Positions 6,463 to 14,855 of a stretch of DNA of 14,949 bases are shown here, in pieces (within the stretch, counting starts at the first letter, position 1; each line of letters begins with the position of its first letter). The notes beneath the pieces were generated by a model, which did no database searches, was not told the origin of the DNA, and saw only the letters and a list, made by a program, of their open reading frames with translations. The translations under genes were made by a program, and so were the position numbers. Origin of the DNA: JASFYU01 sp045046905 (GTDB taxonomy: Bacteria; Bacteroidota; Bacteroidia; Flavobacteriales; Flavobacteriaceae); the NCBI GenBank assembly GCA_045046905.1, contig JASFYU010000128.1:1-14949 (forward strand), given 5' to 3'.

Positions 6463-8220
6463 ATGAATTTTTTAAGAAATTTTTTGGCGGCTATATTGGG
6501 CTGTCTAGTGGCCTTTGGCGTCATGTTCGTAATGTTTATGGTCTTTATTAGTCTCTTAAGTATTGAAGAGGGCATTACCATTAAAAAAAATTCTGTTTTA
6601 GAACTTCAGTTACAACAACCCATAAAAGATTATGTTGGGTCTAATAAGGCAGATCCTTTCTCAAGCCTTTTTAAAGAAGCAATGGGGCTCAATGATATAT
6701 TACATGCCATAAAAGTAGCAAAAGACGATGATAAGGTCAAGGGCATAAGTCTCAATAATAATTTTCTAATGGCCGGTATGGCGCAGACAAAAGCCATACG
6801 AGATGCGATAAAAGAGTTTAAAGAGGGGGGTAAATTTGTTTACGCCTATGGCGATTTCTATATGCAGAAAGACTATTATTTGGCAAGTGTTGCGGATAGT
6901 ATTTTTTTAAATGTGGTAGGCTCCATGGATTATAAAGGATTATCTTCAGAAGTATTGTTCTTTAAAGACCTGCAAGAAAAAACGGGTATTAAAATTGAGG
7001 TTATCCGCCATGGAAAATACAAGAGTGCGGTGGAGCCTTTTTTAGCCAATGAAATGAGTATTGCCAACAGGACCCAGATAAAAGAATTGATAGGTTCAAT
7101 ATGGGATTCTATGATAGCTGAAATTTCGGAGGGAAGGAATATTAGTACACAAGATTTAAATAGCATTGCAGATACATTGGGGGGTAGAAACCCAGAACTC
7201 GCCAAAGCATCTGGTTTAATCGATGGTGCTGTTTTTTATGACCAATATGAAGATAAGCTTAAAGCGGCCATCGGTATTTCTTTAGATGAAGATATAAATT
7301 ATGTGAGCCTTGAAGAGTATTCAATAAAAGCCAGTAAGAAGAAGATACATACCGGGAAAGATAAAATTGCGGTAATCTATGCACAGGGTGAAATTAGGTA
7401 TGGAGAAGGAAGTTCGGATGTAATTGCCCAAGGAATCATCAATAAGGCATTGATTAAAGCTAGGGAAGATGAAAGTATAAAAGCCATTGTGCTTAGGGTA
7501 GATTCTCCAGGAGGTAATGCCTTAACCTCTGATCTTATTTGGAGAGAAATTGTGCTTGCTAAAGCAATAAAACCGGTAGTGGTTTCTATGGGTAATGTAG
7601 CGGCTTCTGGGGGCTATTATATTGCTGTAGGGGCAGATAAGATATTTGCAGAACCTACTACAATTACGGGGAGTATAGGTGTTTTTGGTATAGTGCCCAA
7701 TATAAGCGAACTGGCAGCAGATATAGGAATCAACGCAGAACAGATAGGTACAAATAAAAATTCAGTGGATTATTCTTTTTTTGAACCTATGACAGATAGG
7801 TATAGAAATGTGGCACAAGAAGGAGTGGAGGAGGTCTATATGACTTTTTTGAGCAGGGTTGTCGAAGGAAGAAACATATCTATGGCAAAGGTCGATAGTT
7901 TCGCCCAAGGACGCGTATGGAGTGGGGTAGATGCCAAAAGACTAGGTCTTATCGATGAACTGGGAGGTTTAGACGATGCGATTGAAGAGGCTGCTTCCTT
8001 GGCCGGTTTAGAGGCGTATAAAATTAGGAATTACCCCAAATATAAATCAGGCTTTGAGCGCTTTATGGAAAACTATGCCAGTGCAGGCATTAAAGTAAAG
8101 CAGCGTTTTATTGAAGATGAAATAGGCGTAGAAGCGTATTCTATTATAAAAGAGGTAAAGGCCGTAATGGAACAGAAGGGGATTCAAGCCAGAATGCCTT
8201 TTGTCTTAAATATCAAATAG
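6463..8220 (+). CDS. sppA: Signal peptide peptidase SppA, 67-kDa type
   Basis: SppA is a membrane-anchored serine protease that degrades signal peptides left after secretion. The 585-aa product has an N-terminal membrane segment (about 5-32) and two tandem SppA/ClpP-like domains. The catalytic dyad is split between them as in E. coli SppA: Lys187 in G-K-Y-K-S-A-V-E-P-F, and Ser382 in A-A-S-G-G-Y-Y. V-D-S-P-G-G-N and T-I-T-G-S-I-G-V-F-G, also conserved, are present. The frame stays open upstream to a TTG at 6331, but those 44 codons look unlike a protein domain and would bury the membrane anchor. The ATG at 6463 (M-N-F-L-R-N-F-L-A-A-I-L-G) is the natural start. It converges on the OmpA-family gene downstream. 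Confidence 0.95.
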   Translation: MNFLRNFLAAILGCLVAFGVMFVMFMVFISLLSIEEGITIKKNSVLELQLQQPIKDYVGSNKADPFSSLFKEAMGLNDILHAIKVAKDDDKVKGISLNNNFLMAGMAQTKAIRDAIKEFKEGGKFVYAYGDFYMQKDYYLASVADSIFLNVVGSMDYKGLSSEVLFFKDLQEKTGIKIEVIRHGKYKSAVEPFLANEMSIANRTQIKELIGSIWDSMIAEISEGRNISTQDLNSIADTLGGRNPELAKASGLIDGAVFYDQYEDKLKAAIGISLDEDINYVSLEEYSIKASKKKIHTGKDKIAVIYAQGEIRYGEGSSDVIAQGIINKALIKAREDESIKAIVLRVDSPGGNALTSDLIWREIVLAKAIKPVVVSMGNVAASGGYYIAVGADKIFAEPTTITGSIGVFGIVPNISELAADIGINAEQIGTNKNSVDYSFFEPMTDRYRNVAQEGVEEVYMTFLSRVVEGRNISMAKVDSFAQGRVWSGVDAKRLGLIDELGGLDDAIEEAASLAGLEAYKIRNYPKYKSGFERFMENYASAGIKVKQRFIEDEIGVEAYSIIKEVKAVMEQKGIQARMPFVLNIK

Positions 8221-8328
8221 GGTTTGACGCCAATTTAACTACAATCTAAGTCATTCAAACGCATTCATACTTCGGCTTCACTCGGTACAGTTTTTGAGTT
8301 TTATCGCTTTGCTCGTCATTGCAAGGCA

Positions 8329-8375
8329 CGAAGCAATCTGTTTCCTGATTTCCAGAAATTTAACAGATTGCTTCG
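8329..8375. repeat. REP-like stem-loop between convergent genes
   Basis: CGAAGCAATCTGTT (8329-8342) and AACAGATTGCTTCG (8362-8375) are a perfect 14-bp inverted repeat around a 19-nt loop, preceded by TCGTCATTGCAAGGCA. This 'GTCATTGC..GAAGCAATCT' wording is a familiar dispersed intergenic repeat in Bacteroidetes and other genomes. It lies between the sppA and OmpA-family stop codons and could stop transcription from both sides. An open frame across it (8294-8485) is a by-product. Confidence 0.65.
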
Positions 8376-8420
8376 CCCGCAAAAACAACTTGTTTAGACA
8401 GCCTCTTATAATAGTACCTT

Positions 8421-10526
8421 TTACTTCTTCAAATTTATTTCTACCCGTCTATTTTTTGCTCTGCCGGCATTGTACATATTTGTAGCGATGGGTTTGCTCT
8501 CCCCATAACCTACAGATGATAATCGCGAGGCATCGATGCCTTTATCGATTAAAAAGTTTTTTACAGAGGCAGCCCTAGATTCAGAGAGCTTTTGATTGTT
8601 GATTGCCGATCCGATACTATCAGTGTGGCCTTCTACCGTGAACTTGGCATTGGGGTACTCTTTTAAGATTTTTATAATATCCAATAGGGCATTTGTAGAT
8701 TCAATCTTGATTGTTGCATTGCCTGAATTGAATAAAATGGTTTTGGCATACTCATTCAAGGTTTTTTGAATTTTTTCAGTTACGACGGCCTCAATTTCTG
8801 GGCAGCCTTTATTGGCTACGGTTCCTATTTCTTGAGGGCATTCATCATCCTTATCAAGGACCCCGTCATTGTCACTGTCTTTCCATGGGCAGCCGTTGTT
8901 TTCTACAGGCCCAGCCTCTTGTATGCAGGCGTCATCTTTATCCAAAATAAGATCACCATCGGTATCTGCCCAAGGGCAGCCGTTATTTTCTACTTCACCT
9001 GCCTCTTCAGGGCATTGGTCATCTTTGTCTAGCACGGTATCCCCATCGGTGTCAGGCCAAGGGCAACCGTTATTTTCTACAGGTCCGGGGGTCTTTGGGC
9101 ATTCATCCATCTTATCCATTACCCCATCCTCGTCCTTGTCTTTGAATCTTGGTTGGTAGAGGGGTATTTTTAAACCCGCATAAACATCGGCAGAGGCCAT
9201 TTCGGTATTGAGTAATGCCGATACAATAGAGCCCGACCCTACATATATGGGGCCAAATCGCAGTCCTGCCCCCCATTTGAAGCCAGCATTTTGAACTAGG
9301 CTTAAAGGCGAGTAGAAACTAAACCATTTACTCTCGAACCTTGGGGTCAAAGAGGTGATATTCGCTATTCTATTTGTATTTAAGTTGTTCGATGTTAAGG
9401 CTAGATCAGTGTTTAAATTAATATAGAACTTGCTGTTGATGCTCCAGTCCACATTTAAATGCAAGGCAGTAGGGAGCTTTGATTTTGATGCACTTCCTGA
9501 GGAGGTTTCGGTATATAGATTATCCAAGATATCATTAAAACTATCCTCATCATCGAAATCATCTTCATTGACGGTATTGTTGATGTCATATATGGTTTCG
9601 GTACTCTCTGTATAGTTTATACCGCCTATATCGGTAATCGATAGACCCAATTTAAGTTTATACTTGTTTTTGTTTTTATAAGGAACTGAGTTGCCGTCTT
9701 TGTCGTCATAATAATAGTCTTCATAGTCAGGTCGCCATTCATAAACGACCCCAAGATCAACACCAAAGCCCGTAGCGCCTTTTACAATTTCAAAATCCTC
9801 AATATCATCTTCTAGGTTATTGCTATACCCATAGGCTACTTCTCCTTGAGAACGTATGCTTCCCGTGGTTTGTCCGCCACCGAGGTCAGTACCATCGACA
9901 TCATAGTCGATAATGACATTACTCCCTGTTGAATAGGCATTGCCCAATCCTTGTAAGTACTTTAAAGAGACTCCACCTTTTAAGAAGTGTTGGTCTTTGT
10001 TGATTAAATTCTTGGAGATGGTCAATCCGAGTTCGGCCCATGCGTTTGCACTTGTAGTAAAGTTACCTTCATTTACGTTGAAATCGGAGTTCTCGTCAAG
10101 GTCATCACTGAAATTATCAATGGTGGTTCCATTTATTTCACTGATATTATAAAAAACCCGCCCCCTAGAAAATAGAGCTATAGCGGTGTTTCGATTTATG
10201 TTGAACATAAAAGAAGGGCCTAGAATATCTACATTACCAAGAATATTATTGTCCTCTGTTGGCGTTTTTGTGCCATGTATGTCAAAATCGAAATCACTAC
10301 TAGTCAAATCGTTTAGTGCAGCCTTGTAATAATCATTAGAAATAAAGGCACTGGCCCCAACAAGGTTAATGTCTGCTTTAAAGCGCGAATCTACTATGTT
10401 TGCGGGGTTTGAAATTAAGCCGTGTACACCACTGTAGTTGTCGGTAAGGTAACCTATGTAGGATTGTGCCTTTGTTGTGGCTATTACACCAATTAGGCAT
10501 AATCCAAGTATTGATTTTTTTATCAT
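8421..10526 (-). CDS. Outer-membrane protein: DUF5723-like barrel, TSP3 repeats, OmpA C-terminal domain
   Basis: This is a 701-aa envelope protein. A signal peptide (residues 1-20, cut before Gln21 in T-K-A-Q-S) is followed by a long region of alternating polar and aromatic strands (about 22-455), consistent with a beta-barrel. Its start (Y-S-G-V-H-G-L-I-S-N-P-A-N-I-V-D-S-R-F) resembles DUF5723 proteins. Four thrombospondin type-3 repeats, rich in Asp and Cys and expected to bind calcium, occupy about 462-576. The end (about 590-701) is an OmpA-like peptidoglycan-binding domain with G-H-T-D near 633 and N-R-R-V-E-I at the C-terminus. The likely role is linking outer membrane and cell wall; no specific substrate is evident. 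It starts at ATG 10526, divergent from the queuosine-precursor transporter. Confidence 0.9.
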   Translation of the reverse strand: MIKKSILGLCLIGVIATTKAQSYIGYLTDNYSGVHGLISNPANIVDSRFKADINLVGASAFISNDYYKAALNDLTSSDFDFDIHGTKTPTEDNNILGNVDILGPSFMFNINRNTAIALFSRGRVFYNISEINGTTIDNFSDDLDENSDFNVNEGNFTTSANAWAELGLTISKNLINKDQHFLKGGVSLKYLQGLGNAYSTGSNVIIDYDVDGTDLGGGQTTGSIRSQGEVAYGYSNNLEDDIEDFEIVKGATGFGVDLGVVYEWRPDYEDYYYDDKDGNSVPYKNKNKYKLKLGLSITDIGGINYTESTETIYDINNTVNEDDFDDEDSFNDILDNLYTETSSGSASKSKLPTALHLNVDWSINSKFYINLNTDLALTSNNLNTNRIANITSLTPRFESKWFSFYSPLSLVQNAGFKWGAGLRFGPIYVGSGSIVSALLNTEMASADVYAGLKIPLYQPRFKDKDEDGVMDKMDECPKTPGPVENNGCPWPDTDGDTVLDKDDQCPEEAGEVENNGCPWADTDGDLILDKDDACIQEAGPVENNGCPWKDSDNDGVLDKDDECPQEIGTVANKGCPEIEAVVTEKIQKTLNEYAKTILFNSGNATIKIESTNALLDIIKILKEYPNAKFTVEGHTDSIGSAINNQKLSESRAASVKNFLIDKGIDASRLSSVGYGESKPIATNMYNAGRAKNRRVEINLKK
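8801..9140 (-). repeat. Tandem repeats of about 87 bp encoding TSP3 units
   Basis: Four units of about 29 residues share D-x-D-x-D-x-x-x-D-K-D-D-x-C-P...E-N-N-G-C-P-W. The middle two have D-G-D-T-V-L and D-G-D-L-I-L where the calcium-binding consensus is D-G-D-G-V, and the third has A-C-I-Q for the usual C-P. The outer units keep D-G-V. Confidence 0.8.
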
Positions 10527-10553
10527 TATTTATAATAATTGGGTTGGTAATTT

Positions 10554-10581
10554 TTTGTTTTTATCTTAAAGCTTAAATTTG
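10554..10581 (+). promoter_or_regulatory. Promoter of the transporter/AsmA operon
   Basis: TAAATTTG (10574-10581) matches the Bacteroidetes -7 box, with TTTG (10554-10557) 16 nt upstream as a slightly close -33 element. It would give a leader of about 55-60 nt before the transporter ATG. Confidence 0.55.
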
Positions 10582-10645
10582 ATAGGGGCACTATTTTAGG
10601 AGAGTGTTAAAACCTAACGGGTTTCCTTACATTTAATTGTGATTT

Positions 10646-11383
10646 ATGAATGAATTTTCACTAGAGAAACGCCTGTCTGCACGGGATAAAAAGCTGGCAT
10701 TTATGATATATTTGTATCTAGGGGCGCTTTTTATAACGGCATTGGTAGTGTCGAATCTTATTTTTCAAAAGTTCTTTTATTGGAATCCCTTTGGTAATAT
10801 CACTGTTTTTGGGGTGTCTCTGTTTGAGGTTTCGGTGGGTATACTTCCGTATCCAATAACCTTTTTGATTACCGATCTTATTTCGGAGATTTTCGGAAAG
10901 AAAAAAGCGAATCAGATTGTGACCGCAGGTATTTTCGCATCTTTCTTTTCAATGGGGATTATTTTATTGGCTGATATGGTCCCAGCTCTGCCGAATTCGC
11001 CTGTAAACAATGAGCAATTCAGCAAAGTCTTTGCATTGTCTCCCCTTGCTGTTTTAGCATCTATGATTGCCTATCTATTTGCGCAATATATAGATATTGC
11101 CATCTACCATTTTTGGAAAAAAATTACCAGAGGAAAACATTTATGGCTGCGCAACAATTTTTCAACCTTTGCATCCCAATTTATTGACACTTTCACCGTT
11201 GTAAGTTTATTATGCATTTTTAAAGTGTTGCCATGGAGCATGTTCTATGGCTTGGTGGTGAGTGGTTTCCTTTTTAAGGTTTTAATTGCATTTTTAGACA
11301 CCCCTTTGCTTTATTTGTTCGTATCTATCCTGAGAAAACGATTTAAGCTTAAGCTTGGAGAGGAAATACAATTGGAAGTATAG
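10646..11383 (+). CDS. Queuosine precursor transporter (YhhQ/VUT family)
   Basis: This 245-aa integral membrane protein has about six hydrophobic segments. It belongs to the DUF165/YhhQ family, which in E. coli imports the 7-deazaguanine precursors preQ0/preQ1 used to make queuosine in tRNA. Family-type signatures are A-L-V-V-S-N-L-I near 33-40, Y-P-I-T-F-L-I-T-D-L-I-S-E-I-F-G near 69-84, R-N-N-F-S-T-F-A-S-Q-F-I-D-T near 169-182, and a C-terminal D-T-P-L-L-Y-L. The charged and polar residues within T-D-L-I-S-E and Q-F-I-D-T are the conserved ones in this family. It is the first gene of a probable operon, 33 bp before the AsmA-like gene. No queuosine biosynthesis gene is in the window, so the substrate assignment rests on family membership. 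Confidence 0.9.
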   Translation: MNEFSLEKRLSARDKKLAFMIYLYLGALFITALVVSNLIFQKFFYWNPFGNITVFGVSLFEVSVGILPYPITFLITDLISEIFGKKKANQIVTAGIFASFFSMGIILLADMVPALPNSPVNNEQFSKVFALSPLAVLASMIAYLFAQYIDIAIYHFWKKITRGKHLWLRNNFSTFASQFIDTFTVVSLLCIFKVLPWSMFYGLVVSGFLFKVLIAFLDTPLLYLFVSILRKRFKLKLGEEIQLEV

Positions 11384-11416
11384 ATCGAATTTTCGCTGTT
11401 TCAAAAATTATAAGAA

Positions 11417-14116
11417 ATGAAAAGAAAATCGCTAAAAATTATTGGTGCCTGTTTGTTGCTCGTCATTGGTGCCTTGGTAACCTTGCCTTTTTTTTTAGAA
11501 GGTAAAATAGGAGATATCATTAAGAACAAGGTCAATGAGAATATTAATGCTACTTTAGATTTTGCCGAGGCGGATTTAAGCTTGTTCTCGAATTTTCCAA
11601 AGGCCAATGTGGTTTTAAAAGGGGTTTCATTGGTGAACAAATCGCCCTTTGAAGGCGATACTCTTTTCTCTGCCAATACCATTGAACTTAGCATGTCGAT
11701 TAATGAACTTTTTAAAGGCGTAGACGACCCAATTAGTATTAGCAGTTTAAGAGTAGATGGCGTTCTTGTGAATGTTATTATCGACCAGGATGGAAATGCC
11801 AATTATGATATTGGAAAAGAAACAACATCTGACGAAACTCCTGAGGAAGGTACAGGCTTTAATTTAAGTATGGAGTCCTACGAGATTACCAATACCCAGA
11901 TAATATACCATGATCTAGCCGGGAAACTATTGTTAGATATCTCTGAAATGAACCACTATGGAAACGGAGATCTGTCTTTGGAGAAATCAGAATTAAACAC
12001 AAAAACTGATGCCCTGATTACTTTTGAGATGGGCGGCACCAATTATTTTAACAAGAACAAAATAAAGCTCGAAGCCTTAATCGGTATTGATCTAAAAGAA
12101 AACAAATATTCTTTTTTAAAGAATGAGCTTTTACTGAATCAATTGCTCTTGGTTTTTGATGGGTTTATAAAGCTCAATGAAGAGAATCAAGAAGTAAATG
12201 TGAGCTTTAAAACGGCCTCATCTGATTTTAAAAACTTTTTGGCACTGATTCCTGAGGAATATTCGAAGAATATAAGCGATGTGAAAACTACGGGGAATTT
12301 TACGGTCGCAGGAGAATTTAAGGGAGTGGTCGATGAGAATCATATTCCGAAGTTCAGTATTCATATCAATTCAAATAAGGCCTCTTTTAAATATCCTGAT
12401 TTACCAAAACAGGTTCGCAATGTATTTATAGACACAAAGATTGTCAATGCGACTGGTATTGTTGAGGACACCTATGTAGATATAAAGAAATTGTCTTTTA
12501 TGATTGATGAGGATAAATTCAATATGACCTCTAGAATCGTGAATTTAATGGGGAACACCAAGGTGAACGCCCATATCGATGGTAAAATGAACTTGGCTAA
12601 TATCTCCAAAGCGTACCCCGTACCTGAAGAACTAGATTTGAAAGGAGTATTGAATATGGATATTACTACGGCCTTCGATATGGCATCAATCGAGAATGAG
12701 CAGTATGAAAACACCAAGACCAGTGGTACTTTGAATCTAAAAGATTTTGAGTACAGCTCAGATGAGCTAGCCAATCCGGTACAATTAAACACCACTTCAG
12801 TAACCTTTAATTCTAAGACCGTCACTTTGAACGCATTAAACGGCCTTACCGGAGAAACAGATTTTAATGTCACAGGAACCATTAATAATCTTTTGGGTTT
12901 TGTCTTCAATGAGGAGAAGGTAGAGGGCAACTTTAACTTAAGCTCCAATAGATTTTCTTTGGATGATTTTATGGTAGAAGAAGAAGTTGCTGAAGATGGC
13001 AATATCGAAACCGTTGAAGAGCGCATTAAAATTCCTTCGTTCTTAGATTGTACAATCAATGCAACGGCCAACACGGTGCTCTATGATGATCTGGTATTGA
13101 AGAACGTATCAGGTAAATTACGTATAAAAGATGAAAAGGCGACCTTGATAAATATGACTTCTTCATTGTTTGGTGGTAAGCTCGGCTTTAATGGCGAGGT
13201 GTCTACCAAAGAAGAAACGCCCACTTTCGCCATGAAACTAAATATGGATAGTTTTACTATTAGAGAAACCATTAAGGCTATGGAGCTCTTTGATGCCTTG
13301 GCGCCAATCGCCGCTGTTTTAAAAGGTAAAATGAATTCTGATATTGAGATATCAGGAAATCTGACCAATGATTTTTCTCCAGAAATGGCATCGATTTCAG
13401 GCAAGGTATTGGCCGAGGTTTTGGCAACCGACATTAACCCCAATGAAGCACCCTTGTTTTCTAGTTTGGCCAGTAAGCTAAATTTTCTGGATTTAAAAAG
13501 CTTGAATCTAAAAGGATTAAAAACGGTACTCGATTTTAAAGACGGTAAAGTAAATGTGAAGCCTTTCACGGTGATGTACAATGATATTGCCGTTAATATA
13601 TCAGGTAGTCATACGTTTGATAAAAAACTGAGTTATAAGGCCACTTTTGATGTGCCTGCCAAATATTTGGGTACAGAAATAACAAGCCTTATCGCTAGGG
13701 TAGGAGAAAAGGAAATGGAAGATTTGACCATTCCTGTAACCGCAAATATTGGAGGCGATTATACCAACCCCAGCGTAAGCACCGATTTAAGCTCAGGAAT
13801 CAAGAACCTTACAGCGCAGTTAGTGGAAATTCAAAAACAGAAACTGTTGAACCAAGGAAAGGATAAGGTCAAGGATTTATTGGGAGGTATTCTTTCAGGA
13901 AATTCCTCGGAAAAAGATAGCCTAGAAAAGGAAAACACTGTAGAAGAAGGTGTCAAAGAAGTTTTAGGCGGCTTATTGGGTGGTAAAACGGATGCAAAAG
14001 AAGGCGATACTATTAAAAATGACTCTATTGAGCCTGAAAAAGATGTGCTTAAAGAAGCTGCCACCAGTATTTTAGGAGGCTTTTTACGAAAAAAGAAAAA
14101 GGATACGGCGAATTAA
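11417..14116 (+). CDS. AsmA-like inner-membrane/periplasmic protein
   Basis: The 899-aa protein has one N-terminal membrane anchor (about 5-27) and then a long, beta-strand-rich region with an AsmA-type N-terminal pattern (F-L-E-G-K-I-G-D-I-I-K-N-K-V-N-E-N-I-N-A near 26-45). An AsmA C-terminal-type domain follows (about 560-800, with G-K-L...L-F-G-G-K-L-G-F-N-G and D-F-K-D-G-K-V-N-V-K-P-F). AsmA/TamB/YhdP proteins are thought to form periplasmic bridges that carry phospholipid to the outer membrane; a similar job is an inference here. The last 85 residues contain three copies of a small motif of the type V-K-E-V-L-G-G-L-L-G-G separated by acidic linkers, ending in a run of lysines. It starts at ATG 11417, co-directional with and 33 bp after the transporter gene. 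Confidence 0.85.
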   Translation: MKRKSLKIIGACLLLVIGALVTLPFFLEGKIGDIIKNKVNENINATLDFAEADLSLFSNFPKANVVLKGVSLVNKSPFEGDTLFSANTIELSMSINELFKGVDDPISISSLRVDGVLVNVIIDQDGNANYDIGKETTSDETPEEGTGFNLSMESYEITNTQIIYHDLAGKLLLDISEMNHYGNGDLSLEKSELNTKTDALITFEMGGTNYFNKNKIKLEALIGIDLKENKYSFLKNELLLNQLLLVFDGFIKLNEENQEVNVSFKTASSDFKNFLALIPEEYSKNISDVKTTGNFTVAGEFKGVVDENHIPKFSIHINSNKASFKYPDLPKQVRNVFIDTKIVNATGIVEDTYVDIKKLSFMIDEDKFNMTSRIVNLMGNTKVNAHIDGKMNLANISKAYPVPEELDLKGVLNMDITTAFDMASIENEQYENTKTSGTLNLKDFEYSSDELANPVQLNTTSVTFNSKTVTLNALNGLTGETDFNVTGTINNLLGFVFNEEKVEGNFNLSSNRFSLDDFMVEEEVAEDGNIETVEERIKIPSFLDCTINATANTVLYDDLVLKNVSGKLRIKDEKATLINMTSSLFGGKLGFNGEVSTKEETPTFAMKLNMDSFTIRETIKAMELFDALAPIAAVLKGKMNSDIEISGNLTNDFSPEMASISGKVLAEVLATDINPNEAPLFSSLASKLNFLDLKSLNLKGLKTVLDFKDGKVNVKPFTVMYNDIAVNISGSHTFDKKLSYKATFDVPAKYLGTEITSLIARVGEKEMEDLTIPVTANIGGDYTNPSVSTDLSSGIKNLTAQLVEIQKQKLLNQGKDKVKDLLGGILSGNSSEKDSLEKENTVEEGVKEVLGGLLGGKTDAKEGDTIKNDSIEPEKDVLKEAATSILGGFLRKKKKDTAN

Positions 14117-14158
14117 TTCATATATGTTTCTAAAAATGAATAAAGACAGAAAATATAA

Positions 14159-14201
14159 AAACCTGAGCTGTAGCTAGTAATCTTAGGTCGAACTCAGGTT
14201 T
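14159..14201 (+). terminator. Stem-loop after the AsmA-like gene, also copy L of a repeat
   Basis: AAACCTGAG (14159-14167) pairs with CTCAGGTTT (14193-14201), a 9-bp stem with a 25-nt loop, 42 bp after the AsmA stop and followed by GTATTTATTTT. The segment 14182-14201 recurs in inverted orientation at 14856-14875, so this hairpin is probably a dispersed repeat that also serves as a terminator. Confidence 0.55.
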
Positions 14202-14294
14202 GTATTTATTTTCCGTTTCAAATTTAGGTACAGCTCATGGTATAATTATCAATTGAGAAGTGGACTAGGGCTTTTCAAAGAAGTACTAGTGTGC

Positions 14295-14309
14295 TTAGCC
14301 TTGGGCTAA
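14295..14309 (-). repeat. Small hairpin overlapping the DUF1772 stop codon
   Basis: TTAGCC-TTG-GGCTAA forms a 6-bp stem and 3-nt loop that includes the TAG stop (14308-14306) of the minus-strand gene. No T tract follows on the minus strand, so it is at most a weak terminator or a 3'-end stabiliser. Confidence 0.35.
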
Positions 14310-14698
14310 TTATGACAATACACCAGGAGTACGATGAAGGCCAAAAAAATAATCCCGTTCCAGACGGTTCTTACAGCGTGTAATTTACCCCAATTCAATA
14401 GATCGTTTTTAGTTTGATTCGAGTTTGGCTCTACATCATCGGCCATTAATCTTCTGTTTAGAGGCATCATAAAGAAAATAGTATAAGGCCCGTTTAAATG
14501 CATTAATAAAGAGATGCCGAACCACCACCAGTTTTCGGTGGTAAATGATAAGATTAAAGCCAAAATACTACCCACAATTGACATGGCTAAAACAACCTTA
14601 GGTGTTTTATCGAAAAAGGGCTTAAAGACTTCAATGGCGGCAATACGAGATATTATTTTCAAGATAGGATGTACAATAATCGATGATGTCAGGGCCAC
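14306..14698 (-). CDS. DUF1772-type small membrane protein
   Basis: From the first standard start (GTG, 14698) the protein is 130 aa with about three hydrophobic segments. Conserved-looking features are P-Y-T-I-F-F-M-M-P-L-N-R-R-L and a C-terminal W-x-x-L-H-A-V-R-T-V-W-N, which resemble the N-R-L and W...H..R signatures of DUF1772 (anthrone-oxygenase-like) proteins. The frame remains open upstream and encodes a good membrane helix (T-N-L-L-I-T-L-I-I-L-I-T-G-A-Q-F-G) back to about 14752, which looks like the true N-terminus. That segment holds no ATG, GTG or TTG, only ATA at 14752-14750 and several ATT codons. The real gene probably spans 14306 to about 14752 with a rare start, or its start codon has mutated. 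Its function is unknown; it is flanked by inverted repeats. Confidence 0.75.
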   Translation of the reverse strand: MALTSSIIVHPILKIISRIAAIEVFKPFFDKTPKVVLAMSIVGSILALILSFTTENWWWFGISLLMHLNGPYTIFFMMPLNRRLMADDVEPNSNQTKNDLLNWGKLHAVRTVWNGIIFLAFIVLLVYCHN

Positions 14699-14855
14699 TC
14701 CAAATTGAGCCCCCGTAATTAAAATAATCAGCGTTATAAGTAAATTAGTTATGGTATTGGTTTTTAGTGTTTTTTATCTAAATGCAAACGCTTCGTCGTA
14801 AATATTTTTGTTTGATACCTTTTTCAGTTTCAGCTGTTTTGTCAAATTATCCTTT

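Noticed and set aside
8294..8485. 63-codon open frame downstream of sppA
   Set aside because: It is a translation of the REP-like repeat and then antisense to the OmpA-family gene.
8766..9159. Two open frames antisense to the TSP3 region
   Set aside because: They mirror the repetitive Asp/Cys-rich coding sequence of the real gene and have periodic, low-complexity composition.
12472..13581. Long minus-strand open frames within the AsmA-like gene
   Set aside because: They are serine/leucine/lysine-rich shadows of the 899-aa gene, which has the signal-anchor and domain pattern of a real protein.
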